Source: a virus
Length of the DNA stretch: 23,939 bases
IMG/VR virus record: IMGVR_UViG_3300011116_000220
Coordinates: 1 to 23,939 of that record
Direction: 5' to 3' (one strand)
The first letter of the stretch is position 1. Each line of letters starts with the position of its first letter. The translations under genes were made by a program, and so were the position numbers. The notes beneath the pieces were generated by a model. It did not search any database, was not told the origin of the DNA, and worked only from the letters and a program-made list of their open reading frames with translations. Shown piece by piece: positions 22,464-23,939 of this stretch.

Positions 22464-22888
22464 TATTCTTCCTCCTCGTTCATATCAAAGTGATGGTCTT
22501 CTGTGGTCATGGTATTCACACCCACATTTAAAGTTATATTTGGTGGACTCTCTGTAAAATCAATTCGTAATTGACCTTGACCACCTTCGTTGTTATACCA
22601 ATCTAATCCTGTTTCATCTAATGCTCTATAACATAAATCCTCTAACACATCATTGAGTGATGTTCTCTCTGTTTTCGGTTCTTGATTACCATATGTTTGT
22701 TTAGTCCATGCTAGCATGTCATCAGGTATGCCTTGGTCTACATCATTCTTATCTCGGTAAAATATTTCTTCTACTTGACCACTATCACCACCACCTCTAA
22801 AATCTACAATTACATACTTCGCACCGAGCAGATTTAACTGCGTTAAGAGTGTTTCTTTTTCTTGTTTATTTGGAAAGATGTTTTGCAT
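22463..22888 (-). CDS. DUF6878-like phage protein (141 aa)
   Basis: The core reads YVIVDFRGGGDSGQVEEIFY, then SLNDVLEDLCYRALDETGLDWYNNEGGQG and QLRIDFTESPPNITLNV, with a very acidic end. The order 'GxGDSG..., leu-rich helix, GW.NN.G..G...D' resembles DUF6878, a phage and bacterial family of unknown function; the assignment is from memory. No enzyme motif is certain. ATG 22888 has GAGGAGAG upstream and lies inside the 55-aa gene, overlapping it by 23 bases. It is coupled to the DUF6915-like gene by TAATG. Confidence 0.72.
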   Translation of the reverse strand: MQNIFPNKQEKETLLTQLNLLGAKYVIVDFRGGGDSGQVEEIFYRDKNDVDQGIPDDMLAWTKQTYGNQEPKTERTSLNDVLEDLCYRALDETGLDWYNNEGGQGQLRIDFTESPPNITLNVGVNTMTTEDHHFDMNEEEE

Positions 22889-23033
22889 TTTTCTCTCCTC
22901 GTTGTTTCATGATTGAAACTACTAAATCGTAGTTTGTTTTGGAAGGCACAGGGGTTACATTTTTAATCCCGTAGTGCTTAAAGAATTCGCCGAGTGTTTC
23001 GGCTTGCTGTTTGTAATACTCGTTTTGATTCAT
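22866..23033 (-). CDS. Small leading protein of the long operon (55 aa)
   Basis: A 55-residue frame is the first gene after the strong promoter at 23128-23156. ATG 23033 has AAGGAGAGAG eight bases upstream. The product is helical at the start (MNQNEYYKQQAETLGEFFKHYG), continues NVTPVPSKTNYDLVVSIM and ends with a basic tail. Its stop lies 23 bases inside the DUF6878-like gene. No motif is recognised, but position, ribosome site and coupling make it a solid gene. As the most promoter-proximal product it is probably made early and in quantity. Confidence 0.75.
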   Translation of the reverse strand: MNQNEYYKQQAETLGEFFKHYGIKNVTPVPSKTNYDLVVSIMKQRGEKNAKHLSK

Positions 23034-23048
23034 GATGCTCTCTCCTTA

Positions 23049-23087
23049 AATAAAAATAAGACATCGTATCAAAAATGATACTTTGTC
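23049..23087 (-). terminator. Repeat hairpin C with U-rich tail in the 5' leader of the long operon
   Basis: On the - strand GACA, AA, GTATCA, loop TTTT, TGATAC, GA, TGTC is followed by TTATTTTTATTT and then AAGGAG. It lies about 35-60 bases downstream of the expected transcription start, between promoter and first gene. As an attenuator or operator it could set the level of the whole operon. Confidence 0.6.
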
Positions 23088-23127
23088 CCTGTTTATAGAA
23101 CTTACTTTTACTACTCTTACAATTACT

Positions 23128-23156
23128 ATTATACTACAACCACTTGACAATGTCAA
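23128..23156 (-). promoter_or_regulatory. Consensus sigma70 promoter of the main leftward operon
   Basis: On the - strand TTGACA (23156-23151), a spacer of exactly 17 bp and TATAAT (23133-23128) match the sigma70 consensus at all 12 positions. The transcript should start near 23121, giving a leader of about 90 bases with hairpin C before ATG 23033. The surroundings are non-coding and AT-rich. It shows that host RNA polymerase reads this region. Confidence 0.88.
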
Positions 23157-23157
23157 G
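23143..23157. promoter_or_regulatory. 15-bp palindrome over the -35 box, probable operator
   Basis: CTTGACA-T-TGTCAAG is a perfect palindrome around one central base and covers the whole -35 box, so a dimeric protein bound here would block RNA polymerase. TTGACATTGT recurs at the promoter at 8692-8719. The HTH protein encoded at 7117-7347 or a host regulator could be the ligand; neither is shown. Confidence 0.55.
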
Positions 23158-23167
23158 TTTATGTCCG

Positions 23168-23193
23168 AAAAAAAATCACTTACTTTTGTGTGA
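23168..23193 (-). terminator. Weak intrinsic terminator after the 64-aa zinc-binding gene
   Basis: On the - strand a 4-bp stem (TCAC / GTGA, one possible G-U extension) overlapping the stop codon of the gene is followed directly by TTTTTTTT. The stem is short, so termination may be partial. It lies just upstream of the promoter at 23128-23156 and would separate the two units. Confidence 0.4.
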
Positions 23194-23370
23194 CGAATTA
23201 AGACCTTTTAACAATTCTAAATCAGTCACAACGATATAGTTTGACTTCGGCATAGGCACAATACAATGTTTATATTGTTGTGCGTGTTTCTCACCACAAG
23301 CCAAGCAAGTTTTGTATCCCAACTTATACCTAGCGTCAGCTATATCATCACCACAATCAACGCAATTCAT
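23176..23370 (-). CDS. Small zinc-ribbon phage protein (64 aa)
   Basis: Two CxxC pairs (C3-C6 in NCVDCGDDI, C22-C25 in TCLACGE) with an ARYKLGYK segment between them resemble the C4 zinc finger of DksA/TraR-type proteins. The remainder (HCIVPMPKSNYIVVTDLELLKGLNS) follows a pattern common in a small phage family, so it is not a full DksA. It may bind RNA polymerase or nucleic acid; that is inference from the finger. ATG 23370 overlaps the previous stop by one base (TAATG) with AAGGA upstream; a TTG 15 bases earlier is rejected. It is the last gene of the right-hand unit. Confidence 0.8.
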   Translation of the reverse strand: MNCVDCGDDIADARYKLGYKTCLACGEKHAQQYKHCIVPMPKSNYIVVTDLELLKGLNSSHKSK

Positions 23371-23627
23371 TAAAAATCCTTCCAAAGTAAAAACGCAATA
23401 TAAATAAACGCAAACGCATAGATGGTCATTGTCATATACTTTTCTTGTCTACGGTCATCGTCTTCGTTTGTGTATGTTCCACCCCAAGCCTCTCGTGAAC
23501 TTCGTGGTGTAGGTAACGGCACGCTATCGGGTTGAAAGAAACGCCACCCCTTTTTTGCGTTTGACGCAAACTTTCTTTCTTGCCATCGTTCAAATTTGCG
23601 TATGATTTTCTTTTGTTCTTTGTTCAT
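23370..23627 (-). CDS. Small protein with C-terminal membrane helix (85 aa)
   Basis: The N-terminal half is strongly basic (KKIIRKFERWQERKF) and the middle is polar with PLPTPRSSREAWGG. Residues about 65-81 (MTMTIYAFAFIYIAFLL) form one clear membrane-spanning helix, followed by WKDF. It is probably anchored in the inner membrane by its C-terminus with the basic part in the cytoplasm. No function is recognised. ATG 23627 has GGAGG upstream. It overlaps the previous gene by 38 bases and the next by one base, so it belongs to the coupled right-hand set. Confidence 0.75.
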   Translation of the reverse strand: MNKEQKKIIRKFERWQERKFASNAKKGWRFFQPDSVPLPTPRSSREAWGGTYTNEDDDRRQEKYMTMTIYAFAFIYIAFLLWKDF

Positions 23628-23790
23628 GTTTCCTCCTTAAAGTTATTAAACCTTGTTCTTGCAAATACTTTAGTCTGTGCCAATTAGTTATAATTTTCTT
23701 ACACAGGTCTTTCTGTGTGATAGACGGATTACTCCGTAGTATCTCGTTAACTCTGTGGGCATGTCGCCAATCATCTAACTTGGTATACAT
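23590..23790 (-). CDS. Small winged-helix-like protein (66 aa)
   Basis: Residues 12-50 (HRVNEILRSNPSITQKDLCK, then HRLKYLQEQGLITL) have the pattern of a helix-turn-helix or winged helix: a first helix, 'SITQKDL' leading into a second, and a recognition-like helix before a beta turn. It may bind DNA. The C-terminal 15 residues are basic and polar. ATG 23790 is chosen because it overlaps the upstream stop by one base (TAATG), although the GGGGGAG ribosome-site candidate is rather far away. A GTG 12 bases earlier would sit on that site. The fold call is tentative. Confidence 0.65.
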   Translation of the reverse strand: MYTKLDDWRHAHRVNEILRSNPSITQKDLCKKIITNWHRLKYLQEQGLITLRRKHEQRTKENHTQI

Positions 23791-23939
23791 TAAAATAAAC
23801 ACTCCCCCACTAACGCAGATAAGTCTTCTTTAACTTCTTTAACTACTTCTAGCTTGATGACATTGTTGCCTTGTTCTTTATGCCACTTCGCCTCTTTCGC
23901 ACTCCATCTATACTTGCGTAAGACTTCGCCGTCATCATC
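23790..23939 (-). CDS. Partial hypothetical phage protein, 5' end outside window
   Basis: The frame is open from the right edge to a TAA at 23790-23792, giving the last 49 residues of a protein whose start lies outside. The visible part has RKYRWSAKEAKWHKEQG, then VIKLEVVKEVKEDLSALVGECLF, a basic helix followed by a beta strand and an acidic end. A similar 'W...EA.W....G..VIKLE' pattern occurs in small hypothetical phage proteins. The stop overlaps the next start as TAATG. The function is unknown. Confidence 0.7.
   Translation of the reverse strand, partial: DDDGEVLRKYRWSAKEAKWHKEQGNNVIKLEVVKEVKEDLSALVGECLF

Noticed and set aside
1-23939. Insertion sequences, integrase and attachment sites
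   Set aside because: No transposase or recombinase motifs were seen, nor long direct repeats at gene ends.

Overview
The window looks like part of the genome of an AT-rich (roughly one-third G+C by eye) tailed double-stranded DNA bacteriophage, probably podovirus-like, infecting a Gram-negative bacterium. The reasons are: almost no intergenic space; long runs of small genes joined by ATGA, GTGA or TAATG overlaps; clear Shine-Dalgarno sites; two sigma70-type promoters; a full phage replication set; and a giant virion-ejected-type protein. I see no integrase, tRNA, CRISPR array, insertion sequence or phage RNA polymerase. The host cannot be named from this sequence; set-ups of this kind are common in phages of aquatic proteobacteria, but that is inference.

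Layout. Positions 1-4026 on the + strand hold the 3' part of one very large late gene, a 'large polyvalent protein' with an HExxH metallopeptidase-like site and an LPD38-like C-terminal region, probably an internal virion protein ejected with the DNA. Everything from 4021 to 23939 is on the - strand and reads leftwards. The two transcription directions meet at 4021-4026, where a TTATAA palindrome supplies the last codon and stop of both genes.

The - strand falls into three units. (1) From the right edge to 23176 there are four small early-type genes ending in a weak T8 terminator. (2) A perfect-consensus promoter (TTGACA-N17-TATAAT, 23128-23156), with a 15-bp palindrome over its -35, starts a unit running to about 8716. 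It first encodes a 55-aa protein, DUF6878-like and DUF6915-like proteins, a 281-aa orphan, a MoxR-type AAA+ ATPase, an HExxH + vWA protein, two tandem paralogues and a DUF3150-like protein. Next come a VRR-NUC nuclease, a DUF3310 (T7 gp1.7-related) protein, several small proteins, a family A DNA polymerase, a 2OG-Fe(II) oxygenase-like protein, a Cas4-like Fe-S nuclease, an HNH protein, an SNF2-type helicase and a second HNH protein. (3) A second promoter (8692-8719) starts a unit with a coiled-coil protein, a putative ssDNA-binding protein, an HTH regulator, a primase-polymerase/SF3 helicase and a 64-aa protein.

Regulation is the most unusual part. Terminator-like hairpins followed by U-runs sit immediately upstream of the Shine-Dalgarno sequences of four genes. 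Three of them are copies of one repeat (GACA..GTATCA-N4-TGATAC..TGTC) before the 55-aa gene, the MoxR gene and the second paralogue; the fourth, of different sequence, precedes the SNF2 helicase. The two promoters share TTGACATTGT, suggesting one regulator, possibly the HTH protein encoded here. The polymerase, primase-helicase, ssDNA-binding protein, SNF2 helicase and nucleases make a self-contained replication/recombination set. The MoxR-vWA block is a probable ATP-driven remodelling module of unknown target and the best candidate for an undescribed system.
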